Shown: positions 51,816-60,810, counted from the first letter of the stretch. The stretch is DNA of 64,000 bases from Planctomycetota bacterium (GCA_020425605.1 JAGQRH010000020.1:1-64000), one strand, 5' to 3'. Notes: generated by a model from the letters alone, not told the origin. A program made the numbers and translations.

Positions 51816-52796
51816 ATGGAACTCGACCACCTACACGGCTTCAACCCGCATGCGAAGTTTCCGGTGCTGGTTGTGCTTGGCCCCACGGCCAGCGGCAAGT
51901 CGCGGTTGGCCGTGCACGTGGCCGAGCGCGTGGGCGGCGAGATACTGAGCGTTGATGCCCTGAAGGTGTACAAGGGCATGGATGTCGGCACCGCCAAGCC
52001 CACGGCCGATGAGCTCGCCCGCGTCCCCCACCATGGGGTCGACCTTGTGCCGCCGAGCGAGATCTTCAGCGTTTCCGAGTACCTGGACTACGCCGAGGCA
52101 AAGCTGGCCGAAATCGTGAAGCGCAGGCGCGTGCCGGTGCTGGATGCGACGGCCCCCTACTACCTCAAGGCGCTCGTCTACGGCATGGACCGCGGGCCTG
52201 AGCCGCAGCGCGAGTTCCGCGAAAAGATGGAAGCCCGGCCGACGCTGGAGCTGCACGCCGAGCTGATGAGGAAAGACCCGGCCTCGGCCAATCGTATCGG
52301 TCCGACCGACATGAAGCGTCTGGTGCGCGCGCTTGAGATCATCGAGTTCGGCGACAAGCTGCCCAGCGAAGTCGAGCAGTGGGGCGAGCCGCGCGGAAAC
52401 TATCGCTGGATGTTCACCGGCGTCCGCTGGCCGCGCGAGCAACTGTATGCGCGGGTGAAGGCCCGCGCCGAGAAGATGTTCGAGGACGGCTGGCTGGACG
52501 AGGTCAAACGCATACTCGACGAGGGCGGTTTCTCACAGACGGCCGGCAAAGCGCACGGCTACCGGCGTTTGCAGCAGTACATCAGCGGCGAGCTGGACTG
52601 GGACGAGTGCGTGCGGCTGACGATCAAGGACGTGAAAACCTTCGCCCGCAAAAGCATGACATTCTTCAAGACCTTCCCGAAGGTGCAGTGGCTGGACGTC
52701 ACCAGCGAAGAAGAGATCGACCGCGCGGCCGCCTACCTCAGCCACGAAATCAAGGACATGCTCAAGCAGTGCGGCATCGGCGCCGACGAAATCTGA
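51816..52796 (+). CDS. miaA: tRNA dimethylallyltransferase
   Basis: A 326-aa enzyme that adds dimethylallyl to A37 of tRNAs reading UNN codons. VLGPTASGKSRLAVHVA is the P-loop, DALKVYKGMDVGTAKPT the substrate motif (most have DSMQVY), and KAHGYRRLQQYISGELDWDECVRLTIKDVKTFARKSMTFFK the C-terminal block. The usual GGTGLY motif is replaced by DATAPYYLKAL. Length is normal. The changes could be a lineage feature. Confidence 0.9.
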   Translation: MELDHLHGFNPHAKFPVLVVLGPTASGKSRLAVHVAERVGGEILSVDALKVYKGMDVGTAKPTADELARVPHHGVDLVPPSEIFSVSEYLDYAEAKLAEIVKRRRVPVLDATAPYYLKALVYGMDRGPEPQREFREKMEARPTLELHAELMRKDPASANRIGPTDMKRLVRALEIIEFGDKLPSEVEQWGEPRGNYRWMFTGVRWPREQLYARVKARAEKMFEDGWLDEVKRILDEGGFSQTAGKAHGYRRLQQYISGELDWDECVRLTIKDVKTFARKSMTFFKTFPKVQWLDVTSEEEIDRAAAYLSHEIKDMLKQCGIGADEI

Positions 52797-52902
52797 CGAC
52801 CAACGAGTGTGTCATCAATCTTAACCAAAGCTTGGCACCGGCCAGCGCAGCGTCTTAACGCTACCGGGGTACTTGTCTTCTGTGGAGTCACGGAGACAGA
52901 CC

Positions 52903-52977
52903 ATGATCATCGCACGCACAGTCCTGATGGCGGTTGTTTCGGTACTGCTGAAAGCCGCCCGCAACCGGGCCTGGTAG
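52903..52977 (+). CDS. possible 24-aa peptide
   Basis: MIIARTVLMAVVSVLLKAARNRAW from ATG 52903 to TAG, with GGAG 7 nt upstream. The first 17 residues are hydrophobic and the rest basic, as in small membrane peptides. Only the ribosome-binding site and composition support it. It lies in the 281-bp gap between miaA and tRNA-Asp, which holds nothing else but a terminator. Confidence 0.3.
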   Translation: MIIARTVLMAVVSVLLKAARNRAW

Positions 52978-53042
52978 CTCTGCCTGGCCAACCGGGATCG
53001 CGGACATTCAAGTCCGCGGGGGAATTCATCACCCAACAAAGA

Positions 53043-53069
53043 AAGCGGTCGCGCATTGCGCGACCGCTT
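53043..53069 (-). terminator. intrinsic terminator of tRNA-Asp
   Basis: A 12-bp perfect stem AAGCGGTCGCGC / GCGCGACCGCTT with a 3-nt loop. On the minus strand it is followed by TCTTTGTT. It lies 9 bp past the tRNA CCA. Confidence 0.85.
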
Positions 53070-53077
53070 CTAATTGC

Positions 53078-53154
<77 letters not shown>

Positions 53155-53170
53155 TCGCTTGCGGGCGGAA

Positions 53171-53199
53171 TAAATAACCCCTGCCCCTAAACGAGTCAA
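53171..53199 (-). promoter_or_regulatory. tRNA-Asp promoter
   Basis: TTGACT (53199-53194) and TATTTA (53176-53171) on the minus strand with a 17-nt spacer, ending about 17 nt before the mature tRNA. The -35 matches consensus at five positions. Confidence 0.6.
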
Positions 53200-53247
53200 G
53201 TGGCGGACGTGCTTCACTTTCCGGTCGAATTTGCCGATGAAGCGCGA

Positions 53248-54063
53248 ATGGAGATCCTGAAGGCGATCATCCTCGGCGCGGTGCAGGGACTCACGGAGTT
53301 CCTGCCGGTCAGTTCCAGCGGCCATCTGGTCATTCTGGGCGAGATTTTGGGCCGGGAACTGGGCGGCGAAGGCAGCACCGCGCAGTCCGTCCTGCTGCAC
53401 CTGGGTTCGTGGCTGGCCATCCTGATCGTGTTCCGCAACGACATCATCAAGCTGGTCTGGCCGCGATTTGACCTGCGTTCATTCGGGATTCTGTTCATCG
53501 CCAGCCTGCCGGCGGCGATCGTCGGCATCACTATCAAGAAACTGCTGCCGGACGCGCAGGAGGCGTGGATTGAGACCAACCTGCTTCAGTCTCCGTGGGT
53601 CGCGTGCTTCGGGCTGTTGTTCACGGCCGGGCTGCTCTGGTTTGCCGAGCGCAAGCGCGAGCTTGTGACTACGTTCGATAACGCCAAGGGGCCCGCATTC
53701 TGGCTTGTATCGCTGGTGGGCGTGGCGCAGATGATTGCGATCCTGCCCGGCATTTCGCGCTCAGGCTCGACGATCTGCATGGCGCTGATGTTGCGCTGGG
53801 TCAAGAGTGACGCCGTCAAGCTGAGCTTCCTGATGGGTTTGATTGCCATCGGCGGCGCAGGATTGATCGAGGCCAAAGAGATCAGCCACATTGAGATCGG
53901 GCCTGCCGCGGCCGGGTTTCTCACGAGCCTGCTTTTCAGCCTGATCGGGCTGTGGGGAATCAAGCTGGTCGTGGAGAAAGAAAAGCTGCGCTGGTTTGCC
54001 CTCTATTGCGCGGTCGCCGGTAGTGCTGCGCTGGGGTACTTCCTCGCATATCCGCCGTCATAG
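53248..54063 (+). CDS. uppP: undecaprenyl-diphosphatase
   Basis: A 271-aa polytopic membrane enzyme (BacA family) that recycles the lipid carrier for peptidoglycan synthesis. MEILKAIILGAVQGLTEFLPVSSSGHLVILGE carries the first catalytic motif and IAILPGISRSGSTICMAL the second. ATG 53248 fits the family N-terminus; a GTG at 53200 would add 16 residues and has no better ribosome-binding site. Confidence 0.95.
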   Translation: MEILKAIILGAVQGLTEFLPVSSSGHLVILGEILGRELGGEGSTAQSVLLHLGSWLAILIVFRNDIIKLVWPRFDLRSFGILFIASLPAAIVGITIKKLLPDAQEAWIETNLLQSPWVACFGLLFTAGLLWFAERKRELVTTFDNAKGPAFWLVSLVGVAQMIAILPGISRSGSTICMALMLRWVKSDAVKLSFLMGLIAIGGAGLIEAKEISHIEIGPAAAGFLTSLLFSLIGLWGIKLVVEKEKLRWFALYCAVAGSAALGYFLAYPPS

Positions 54064-54067
54064 CCGG

Positions 54068-54325
54068 CTACCTGGCCTTCGCTCGCTTTTCGGCGAGCGC
54101 TTTCTCAGCTGCTTTGGTGTCCTTGTCGGCCTCGTCGACTTCGTGCTGTGCGGCGTCCAGCCTTGCGCGCATGGCCTTGCGCGCGTTCGGGTCCAGCCCG
54201 ATGTTGGGGACGTCTGACACCGCGTGCTCAAGCGAGTTTTCAAAGTCATCCAGCATGGAACCGGAATTGCCGTCCGACGTCGACTTGGAACGAGTTGGCG
54301 CCTTGTCTTTCGGTAGTTTCGACAT
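54068..54325 (-). CDS. hypothetical 85-aa charged helical protein
   Basis: From ATG 54325 (MSKLPKDKAPTRSK), with AAAGGAG 5 nt upstream. A basic N-terminus, then MLDDFENSLEHAVSDVPNIG and a long Ala/Lys/Glu helix predicted to coil. No TM and no known family. It is convergent with uppP and 82 bp upstream... in transcription order it follows the peptidase gene at a distance of 82 bp, so it may share that transcript or have its own. Confidence 0.65.
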   Translation of the reverse strand: MSKLPKDKAPTRSKSTSDGNSGSMLDDFENSLEHAVSDVPNIGLDPNARKAMRARLDAAQHEVDEADKDTKAAEKALAEKRAKAR

Positions 54326-54407
54326 GGTGCTCCTTTGTGAATACACGGGGGCACGCATCAAGCATGCCCCCGTGATCAGAACAACCATTCTGGCCGAAGT
54401 AGTCCGT

Positions 54408-57122
54408 CTATCGCTTGCGGGCCTTCTTCTTCGCGGCCGGTTTGCGTTTGGCGACCTTTTTGGATGAGGCCTTGCCGGTCCTTGCCGAAACCTTCGCGGT
54501 CAGTTTGGCGGTCTTCTTCAGGCTCTCCGTCGGGCGCTTCTTCTTTGATTCCTTGTCGAGGTCTTCGAGCTTATCGAGACGCTCCTTGAGCTTGTCGTGC
54601 TCTTCCTTGAGCTTGTCGTAGTCGTCGCGCAGCTCCTGCACTTCCTTGCGGGTTCCCTGTGATGCGCGGATCGAGTCAATCGCCCCCTGCGCGCGCTTCT
54701 TGATGCGGCTGTCGTGGGTGGTGCCTGCCAGCTTGGCTAGCGCCGCCATGGCCTTCGGCTCTTTCAGCGCTTCCAGCCCGCTGATGGCGGACATGGCCGT
54801 GCGGAAGTCGCCCTCAAGCAGCGGCTCGATCGTTTCACGCGCCTGGGCCTTGTGCGAGTCTTCGGAGCTCTCGTGGGCCAGCCGACCCAGCGCAGAGATC
54901 GCGGAGAGCCGCGCCTGCTGCGAGCGTCCGTAGGCGGTCCACTCGCGCAGGACTTCCAGCGCGCGCATGTCACGCAACTCGCAGAAACCGTTGAAGATGT
55001 AGCTGCGAATCACGTCGTTGTGACTCTCCCGGGACAGGCACTTCACCATGAGGTCGAAGGCCACGCCGCTGCGGGTCTTGCCGAGCGCCAGCGCGGCCTC
55101 GGCTGAGACGTAATAGCTTTCGTCCTTTTCGAGAATCGCGCACAGCTCCGCACCCGCACGGCCGTCGCGGAATTCGCCCAACGCCTTTGCCACTGCGCGC
55201 CGGGCCTTTGGGTGGCCGCCGCTGGTGTTGTCGAGCAATGCCTCAAGCGCCTGCGTGGTGTGCACCTTGCCCAGCGCCGCGGCGCATTCGGCCTGCACGC
55301 CCCAGAACTTGTCTGAGGCCAGCGCCTTGGCCAGTGCTTCCGTTGCCTTCTTGGTGGCCTTGCCGCTGAGTGCGCGGGCGGCGTACACGCGGCCCATCAC
55401 GTCGTTGTCGTGCTCAAGCTGGCTGATGAGCATCTCTTCGGAGTATTCGAGATCGACTGTCTTTGGCACGGAGTTGCCTGGGTCAAAGCTGATCCACTTG
55501 GGCTTGGCGGGCAGCTTGACGTGGTAGCGGTGCGCGGGTTTGTCGATCTGGAACTCGCACGTTTCTTCGCCGCCGGCGTACACAAAGCGCACCTTCACGG
55601 GCAGGCGGAAGATCGCCGTGATGTCATCCGGTTTCTGCTTCTGCAGGATCGAGTAGTCCAGGCTGCCGGTCTTGTCGTCCCACTTGGCCTTGAGCTTGAA
55701 GTCCGGGTGGCCACCGCCGTAGATCCACTGGCTGAAGAACCAGTCGTAGTTCTTGCCGGTGACGTCCTCGATCGCGCTCGCGAAGTCCTGCGTGATCACG
55801 CTGCCTTCGGCGTTCTTGGTCAGGTAGTGGTTGATCACCTTCCACCATAGCCGATCGCCGAGCGTCTTGCGCAAGTGATGCAGGATCACCGCACCCTTCT
55901 GGTAGAGGTGGCGGTCGAACAGGTCCAGCGGCTCGTTGTAGACGTTGGTCTGGATCGGCCTGCGGTAGGCGCCGCGGTCCTCGGCCAGGTAGCTGCGCCA
56001 GTCGGCGTCGAGGTAATACTCGAACTCGTCGTCGCCGTTTGCATGCTCCTGCCACATGGCCTCAAAGTACGTAGCAAAGCTCTCGTTCAGCCAGGCGTGT
56101 GACCAGTCGCGGCAAGTCAAGTAATCGCCGAACCACTGGTGCGCCAGTTCATGGCTGTTCAGCGGGTCGCTGCTGAAATCCAGCGCGGCCGTCGCGTCAT
56201 GCAGGGTAAGCTCGGTCTGCGTGGTCGCCGTGGTGTTTTCCATGCCGCCGAAGATGAAATCCGCGGCCGTGATCTGCGCGTACTTCGTGTATGGATAGCG
56301 CACGCCGGTCTTTTCACTGAAGAACTTCACCATCTCGGGCGTTCGGCCGAAGCTGCGTTCCCCGTCTTCCTCACGCCCGGTCGGCACGTAGTAGTCGACC
56401 GGAATGCCGTCGTAGTCCTTGCTGACCTTCGTGTAGTCGCCGATCACGAGCGTGATCAGGTAGGCCACGTGCGGCACGTCGTGCTTCCAGTGGTGCCATT
56501 CGTGATTGCCATCGTCGCGAGTGTCGATCAGCGCGCCGTTGCTGAGGCTGACCATGCCCTTGGGCACGCGGGCGATGATCTCGCTGGTTGCTTTTTCGTT
56601 CGGGTAGTCAAAGCACGGGAACCAGTAGCGGCTGTCTTCATCCTGGCCCTGCGTCCAGAACTCAAGGTGCTTGTCCGGGTAGCCCTTGTCCGGTCCAACG
56701 AAGTATGCGCCACGGCGGGGCGTCGCGCTGTACTTGATCGCCAGTTCCAGGTTGCGGTCGGCCTCGAGCGTCTGGCCGAAGTAGACGGTGAGGTGCTCGC
56801 CGTCGTGGTCGAAATTCACGGTCTGCCCGTCGGCCTTAACGCTCTCGATCAGCATTTCGCAGGCGTCAAGCGTGAGGAAGTCCGCGTTGTCATTGATTGG
56901 GGCAACCGTCAGGGTCGCTGTTCCGCTGATGGTGCGGGCCTTGAAGTCAGCCGCGATTTCCAGCTTGATGTGGCGCACGTCGACAAAGCGGTCGCGGCAC
57001 CACTTCGGCGTGGTGCCCTTCTTCATGAAGGCCTTGCGCCCGTTGGCGTCTGCCGCCTGCTCAAGCCAACCTGCACCCATGCCCTCAAAAAAGCGGGCTT
57101 CTTCCGTGAGAGAAAAGTTCAT
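54408..57122 (-). CDS. M1 family aminopeptidase with HEAT repeats, coiled coil and histone-H1-like tail
   Basis: A 904-aa cytoplasmic protein. Residues 45-490 are an M1 metallopeptidase: GGMENTT (292-298), zinc motif HELAHQWFGD with His324, Glu325, His328 and Glu347 in LNESFATYFE, and the catalytic Tyr in LYQKGAVILHHL. Residues 490-590 are a beta domain. Residues 590-830 are HEAT-like repeats (ALAKALASDKFWGVQAECAAALG is one). Residues 835-870 form a charged coiled coil, and the last 30 are Lys/Ala/Arg-rich like histone H1. No signal peptide. It is likely a leucotriene-hydrolase-like or ClpS-like peptidase scaffold. Confidence 0.9.
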   Translation of the reverse strand: MNFSLTEEARFFEGMGAGWLEQAADANGRKAFMKKGTTPKWCRDRFVDVRHIKLEIAADFKARTISGTATLTVAPINDNADFLTLDACEMLIESVKADGQTVNFDHDGEHLTVYFGQTLEADRNLELAIKYSATPRRGAYFVGPDKGYPDKHLEFWTQGQDEDSRYWFPCFDYPNEKATSEIIARVPKGMVSLSNGALIDTRDDGNHEWHHWKHDVPHVAYLITLVIGDYTKVSKDYDGIPVDYYVPTGREEDGERSFGRTPEMVKFFSEKTGVRYPYTKYAQITAADFIFGGMENTTATTQTELTLHDATAALDFSSDPLNSHELAHQWFGDYLTCRDWSHAWLNESFATYFEAMWQEHANGDDEFEYYLDADWRSYLAEDRGAYRRPIQTNVYNEPLDLFDRHLYQKGAVILHHLRKTLGDRLWWKVINHYLTKNAEGSVITQDFASAIEDVTGKNYDWFFSQWIYGGGHPDFKLKAKWDDKTGSLDYSILQKQKPDDITAIFRLPVKVRFVYAGGEETCEFQIDKPAHRYHVKLPAKPKWISFDPGNSVPKTVDLEYSEEMLISQLEHDNDVMGRVYAARALSGKATKKATEALAKALASDKFWGVQAECAAALGKVHTTQALEALLDNTSGGHPKARRAVAKALGEFRDGRAGAELCAILEKDESYYVSAEAALALGKTRSGVAFDLMVKCLSRESHNDVIRSYIFNGFCELRDMRALEVLREWTAYGRSQQARLSAISALGRLAHESSEDSHKAQARETIEPLLEGDFRTAMSAISGLEALKEPKAMAALAKLAGTTHDSRIKKRAQGAIDSIRASQGTRKEVQELRDDYDKLKEEHDKLKERLDKLEDLDKESKKKRPTESLKKTAKLTAKVSARTGKASSKKVAKRKPAAKKKARKR

Positions 57123-57206
57123 GTGCGGACTATCCTTTACATTGAGTTCGCGCGTATTTGATAGGCGGATCGTACAGCGTCAACGAGGTGCTGACTTACA
57201 CGCAAA

Positions 57207-57274
57207 GCAACCATACGTACACATGGGTGAACATGCGACTATACGCATGTTTACAGATGCTCACCGATGGTTGC
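57207..57274. repeat. 68-bp imperfect palindrome, copy B of the 2010 repeat
   Basis: Arms of 31 bases (57207-57237 and 57244-57274) match at 23 positions, beginning GCAACCAT and ending AACATGCG, around a 6-base centre. The right arm is a close copy of the segment at 2025-2053. It lies in the 198-bp gap between two divergent genes, a place where an operator would act on both. Confidence 0.65.
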
Positions 57275-57320
57275 AGTTTGATTGAGTAACGGCCATTGGG
57301 CCGATTGACCGGAGCCACTG

Positions 57321-58691
57321 ATGAAGACGAAGGCCTTTCTGATCTGTGCCCTGCTGCTGTTCGGCTGGGCGGTCCAATTCCCTGCGCTGGCGCAGGACAC
57401 TGTCGCCGAAGACCAGGGCGGCTCCGGCTTTGACGAGGCCAAGCTTTCCGATGAACAGAAGGCGAACGTAAAAGTTCTCGACTCGGTCCTCGGCACGATC
57501 CGCACCCAGTTCTACGACAAGAAGTACGGCGGCCACGACCTGAAGGAAATGCGCGCACGCTACCTGGAGCGCGTTGCCAAGGCCGAGGCCGGCGTGCCGC
57601 TGCACAAGGTACTTCGCACCATGCTGGGCGAGTTCAAGGTCAGCCACCTCACGGTCATGGAGGGCGAGGCCTACACCGAGCACTTCGCCCCCGAGATGGA
57701 CAACACCAAGCGCCGCCAGACCGGCTTCGATATCTCTGAGCTTGAGCCAGGCGAGTACTTCGTCAGCGACGTCCTGACGGGTGGCGCGGCTGAAGCGGCC
57801 GGCATAAAGCGCGGCGACCGCGTGATTGAACTGGAAGGCAACCCGATCGAGGGCAATGAGCTGCTGCTCGATGCAGGCGGCGACCCCGGGCTGCCCAACC
57901 AGCACGCCCACTACTTCGTGCGTAATCCGGCCGACGGCGTGCTGAACGTCAAGGTTCGCCGCCACGCCGACGACCGCGAACCGATGAATTTCGAAGTTAC
58001 GCCCACCAACATCAACATGATCCAGGCCACCAAGAACAGCGTGACGATCATTGAGTTTGAAGGCCGCAAGTTTGGCTACATCCGTTTCTGGCACTTCCTG
58101 CACGACGGCATGACCAGCGCCCTCAAGCGCGCCCTGAAGAAGGAATGGGACATGTGCGACGGGCTGATCATCGACCTGCGCGGGCGCGGCGGCAGCCCCA
58201 ACGTGATGAATGCGTGTTTCGCGCCGTTCGGCGACCCACCGCCGATGAGCATGTTCCCCGGCATGCCCGGGCGGAAGATCGACTACAACATGCCCAAGTG
58301 GGACCGCCCGGTGGTTGCGCTGCAGGACAGCGGCTCACGCAGTGCCAAGGAAGTCTACGCGCACAACTGGAAGTACCTCGAGATCGGCCCGCTGGTCGGC
58401 GAAAGCACGCCCGGCGCGGTGCTGGGCAGCACATTTGCGGAGCTGCCGGACGGCAGCTACCTGCTGTACCCGGCCCAGAACGCCCGCGACCTGTCATGGG
58501 GCAAAACCGAGCTCGAGGGCAACCCCGTCGAGCCGACCCACCCGGTGAAGGACCTGCTCGAGTACGCAGCGGGCCAGGACACCATCAAGGAAGCCGGCAT
58601 CAAGGTGCTCTATGAGCTGGTCAAAGACCTGCCCGCCCCCACCAAGGAAGAGCCCAAGGACAACAGCCCCGAGGAAGAAGAGGGCTTCTAG
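57321..58691 (+). CDS. secreted S41-like peptidase with PDZ domain
   Basis: A 456-aa protein. Signal peptide (residues 1-24, ending ALAQ). An N-terminal helical region is followed by a PDZ domain (about 140-220: VSDVLTGGAAEAAGIKRGDRVIELEGNPIEG) and the S41 core with FGYIRFWHFL, DGLIIDLRGRGGSPNVM, VALQDSGSRSAKEVYAHNWK (nucleophile Ser and candidate Lys) and VGESTPGAVLGS. It resembles tail-specific/CtpA proteases of the envelope. The C-terminal tail is acidic. A strong terminator follows. Confidence 0.88.
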   Translation: MKTKAFLICALLLFGWAVQFPALAQDTVAEDQGGSGFDEAKLSDEQKANVKVLDSVLGTIRTQFYDKKYGGHDLKEMRARYLERVAKAEAGVPLHKVLRTMLGEFKVSHLTVMEGEAYTEHFAPEMDNTKRRQTGFDISELEPGEYFVSDVLTGGAAEAAGIKRGDRVIELEGNPIEGNELLLDAGGDPGLPNQHAHYFVRNPADGVLNVKVRRHADDREPMNFEVTPTNINMIQATKNSVTIIEFEGRKFGYIRFWHFLHDGMTSALKRALKKEWDMCDGLIIDLRGRGGSPNVMNACFAPFGDPPPMSMFPGMPGRKIDYNMPKWDRPVVALQDSGSRSAKEVYAHNWKYLEIGPLVGESTPGAVLGSTFAELPDGSYLLYPAQNARDLSWGKTELEGNPVEPTHPVKDLLEYAAGQDTIKEAGIKVLYELVKDLPAPTKEEPKDNSPEEEEGF

Positions 58692-58705
58692 GGCGGATCC
58701 AAATT

Positions 58706-58738
58706 GAAAACGCGCCGGGCGGTGCCCGGCGCGTTTTC
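58706..58738. terminator. bidirectional intrinsic terminator
   Basis: GAAAACGCGCCGGGC-GGT-GCCCGGCGCGTTTTC: a 15-bp perfect stem with A and T tracts on each side, so it should work for the S41 gene (plus) and the membrane gene (minus). Confidence 0.93.
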
Positions 58739-58747
58739 GTTGGATGA

Positions 58748-59155
58748 TTAGCGCGTCAGCAGCAGTACTTCCGCGCGAGTTTCCTCGTCGGTCAACAGCC
58801 CGTCACGAGCCTGAGTCTCGAGCCACTGAAGGCGTTCTAAGCGATTCTCGACGTCGTGCGCTGCCTTCACCAAGCGCAAGTACAACTGGAACAGGCAGAC
58901 TGCGGCAGCCGTAGCGGCGATCCCAGCCACCAGTGCGATTATCGGGCCGGCCCAAGAAACATGGAAAGTGTAGTTGTACACGTGGGCCTGCGACGCTCCC
59001 AGCAGTCCGCTACCTGCAAGCAACCCCGGTGCCCCGAACCAGAATGCCACCGAGGCTCGCTGGGAGTCCGTGCGAGTATCCCGCTTGTGTGCTTCGAGGC
59101 GACTGCGGGTTCGCTCAATGAGCTGGGACGTTGTCTCCTGAATGGCAACCGTCAC
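58748..59155 (-). CDS. hypothetical two-TM protein
   Basis: A 135-aa protein: a charged N-terminal helix (residues 1-35), two TM helices (about 37-55 and 70-93), then a charged helix ending LTDEETRAEVLLLTR. No known family. It follows the next gene by 26 bp in the same direction and has a similar two-TM plus helix layout, so they may be co-transcribed. Confidence 0.7.
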   Translation of the reverse strand: MTVAIQETTSQLIERTRSRLEAHKRDTRTDSQRASVAFWFGAPGLLAGSGLLGASQAHVYNYTFHVSWAGPIIALVAGIAATAAAVCLFQLYLRLVKAAHDVENRLERLQWLETQARDGLLTDEETRAEVLLLTR

Positions 59156-59181
59156 TGGAACTTCCCTTCACCGGTAGGGCT

Positions 59182-59640
59182 CTAGGCCGAGGCCCGATCT
59201 GACGTCGCTGCAGAGAGTCGGCTTATCAACTTTGCGCGGATGTCGGGCTCGGTGCTTGGGTCCAGCAGAACCAGATCGCGCAGTGCGCTGTAGCCTCGCG
59301 CTTGGTCTCTGAGTCTCAGCGTGTGCTTCCAGTGTTGGCGGCTGAAACTACTGAGTACCACCCCCAAAGTCGTCCCAAACAGGAGGATTGCAGGGCCCAC
59401 AAGCGAAGGCCCGATCGAGAGGCTCGTGTAGCCGCCCTGTTCAACCATTCGGAACTGGCCGAAGTAGTACATCTGCAGAATGCCGATCACGAGTGCCGTC
59501 AGCGCCAGTGTGAGCGCAAGACCCCCAAGAGCCAGTGTCACAGCAAAGGCTTTGTCGGCCAGGCGCTCACACCCAACGGCGATCTCCTTGAGCGTCGTCG
59601 CTACCGGCGGTTCCTTGCTGATTGCGGGCATTGCTTCCAT
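59182..59640 (-). CDS. hypothetical two-TM protein
   Basis: A 152-aa protein from ATG 59640 (MEAMPAIS), chosen because GGAGGT lies 7 nt upstream; a longer frame reaching 59994 crosses the divergent desaturase gene and lacks support. TM helices lie near residues 33-60 and 75-97. The C-terminal helix (RDLVLLDPSTEPDIRAKLISRL) parallels its neighbour's tail. Function unknown. Confidence 0.7.
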   Translation of the reverse strand: MEAMPAISKEPPVATTLKEIAVGCERLADKAFAVTLALGGLALTLALTALVIGILQMYYFGQFRMVEQGGYTSLSIGPSLVGPAILLFGTTLGVVLSSFSRQHWKHTLRLRDQARGYSALRDLVLLDPSTEPDIRAKLISRLSAATSDRASA

Positions 59641-59802
59641 TGCCTGACCTCCAGAAGTGCTGTTCATTATTGTGGCCGAATCCTGATGGCGCAATGTCCT
59701 CCACGCGATTTCAGCCCTGGTGCGTCCCATCTTGGCGCTGGAAACCACATACGCTATCCTGCGGGTGTGCAGGGGTATGCACGACTGCCTTAGGGGAATG
59801 AA

Positions 59803-60810
59803 GTGTCGCCAACCGCGGAAGCCACGGCTGAGACTCCTGTTGAGTCGGCCGAGACTGCGCCTGCCACGCAGGACGCACCCAAGCCTGAAGACCTGACCGT
59901 TCACGCCTCCGGCGAGCTGCCGACGGCCGACGAGGTTTCCGGCATGGAAATCGTCGTCCCGCTCAGCGCGCTGCCGGGCGACGAGGGCTACCACGTCACC
60001 AAGGACCCGCGCGTGAAGTCCGTGCAGTGGCGAGACCTGGTGAAGGTGTCGCGCTTCCAGGCATTCAAGGAAGTCACGCTAAGCCTGCCGTGGATCGCCG
60101 CCAGCCTCGGTTTCTTCTGGCTGATCCAGTACACCGGCTCGTGGTGGTGGATGATCCCGGCGCAGATCAGCGCGTTCTATCTGTTCCTGACCGGGCTGCG
60201 GCAGACCCACAACGCGTATCACTACGCGGTCGGCATTTCGCGCCGCGGCTGCGACCTGCTGATGTTCTTCCTGTCGATCGTGATGACCGGCAGCATGCAC
60301 GCCGTGCAGATCAACCACCTGCATCATCACCGCCATAACCTCGGCGAAGAAGACGTCGAGGGCTTTACGGCGAAGCTGAAATGGTGGCAGGCAATGGCCG
60401 TCGGGCCGTACTTCCCGCTGAAGCTGCACTGGTTTGCATTCAAGATCGGCAAGCCGAACCAGTTGCGCTGGGTCCGTGCGGAACTGATCGGCAACGTGAT
60501 CTGGTACGGCGTGGTCGCTTACCTGACGTTCGCGCTAGGCCAGTGGTGGCTTGGACTGTTCCTGGTAACCATGTGGGCGGGCCAAAGCGGCACTGGTTTC
60601 TTCGCCGTCTGGACCGTGCATCACGGCTGCGATGAGGCGCATCACATCGCGCGCACCCAGCGCGGCTGGCTCAAGAACGCCATCAGCTACCAGATGTTCC
60701 ACCACATCGAGCACCACCTGTTCCCGGCCGTGCCCACCTGTCACTGGGCCAAGCTCGGCAAGCGCCTCGACGAGGCCGCCCCGGAGCTCAAGGACGTAAT
60801 GGTGTACTAG
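59803..60810 (+). CDS. membrane fatty acid desaturase-like di-iron protein
   Basis: A 335-aa protein. After an Ala/Thr/Glu/Pro-rich N-terminal stretch of about 50 residues come several TM helices and the three His boxes, here QTHNAYH, HLHHHRHN and HHIEHHLFP, which bind two irons. This places it among acyl-lipid desaturases and related hydroxylases. Its substrate could be a phospholipid or sphingolipid chain. GTG 59803 is the start, with AGGGGA just upstream. Confidence 0.87.
   Translation: MSPTAEATAETPVESAETAPATQDAPKPEDLTVHASGELPTADEVSGMEIVVPLSALPGDEGYHVTKDPRVKSVQWRDLVKVSRFQAFKEVTLSLPWIAASLGFFWLIQYTGSWWWMIPAQISAFYLFLTGLRQTHNAYHYAVGISRRGCDLLMFFLSIVMTGSMHAVQINHLHHHRHNLGEEDVEGFTAKLKWWQAMAVGPYFPLKLHWFAFKIGKPNQLRWVRAELIGNVIWYGVVAYLTFALGQWWLGLFLVTMWAGQSGTGFFAVWTVHHGCDEAHHIARTQRGWLKNAISYQMFHHIEHHLFPAVPTCHWAKLGKRLDEAAPELKDVMVY

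Noticed and set aside
59641-59994. Longer N-terminus for the minus-strand two-TM protein
   Set aside because: It would overlap the divergent desaturase gene, and GGAGGT supports ATG 59640.
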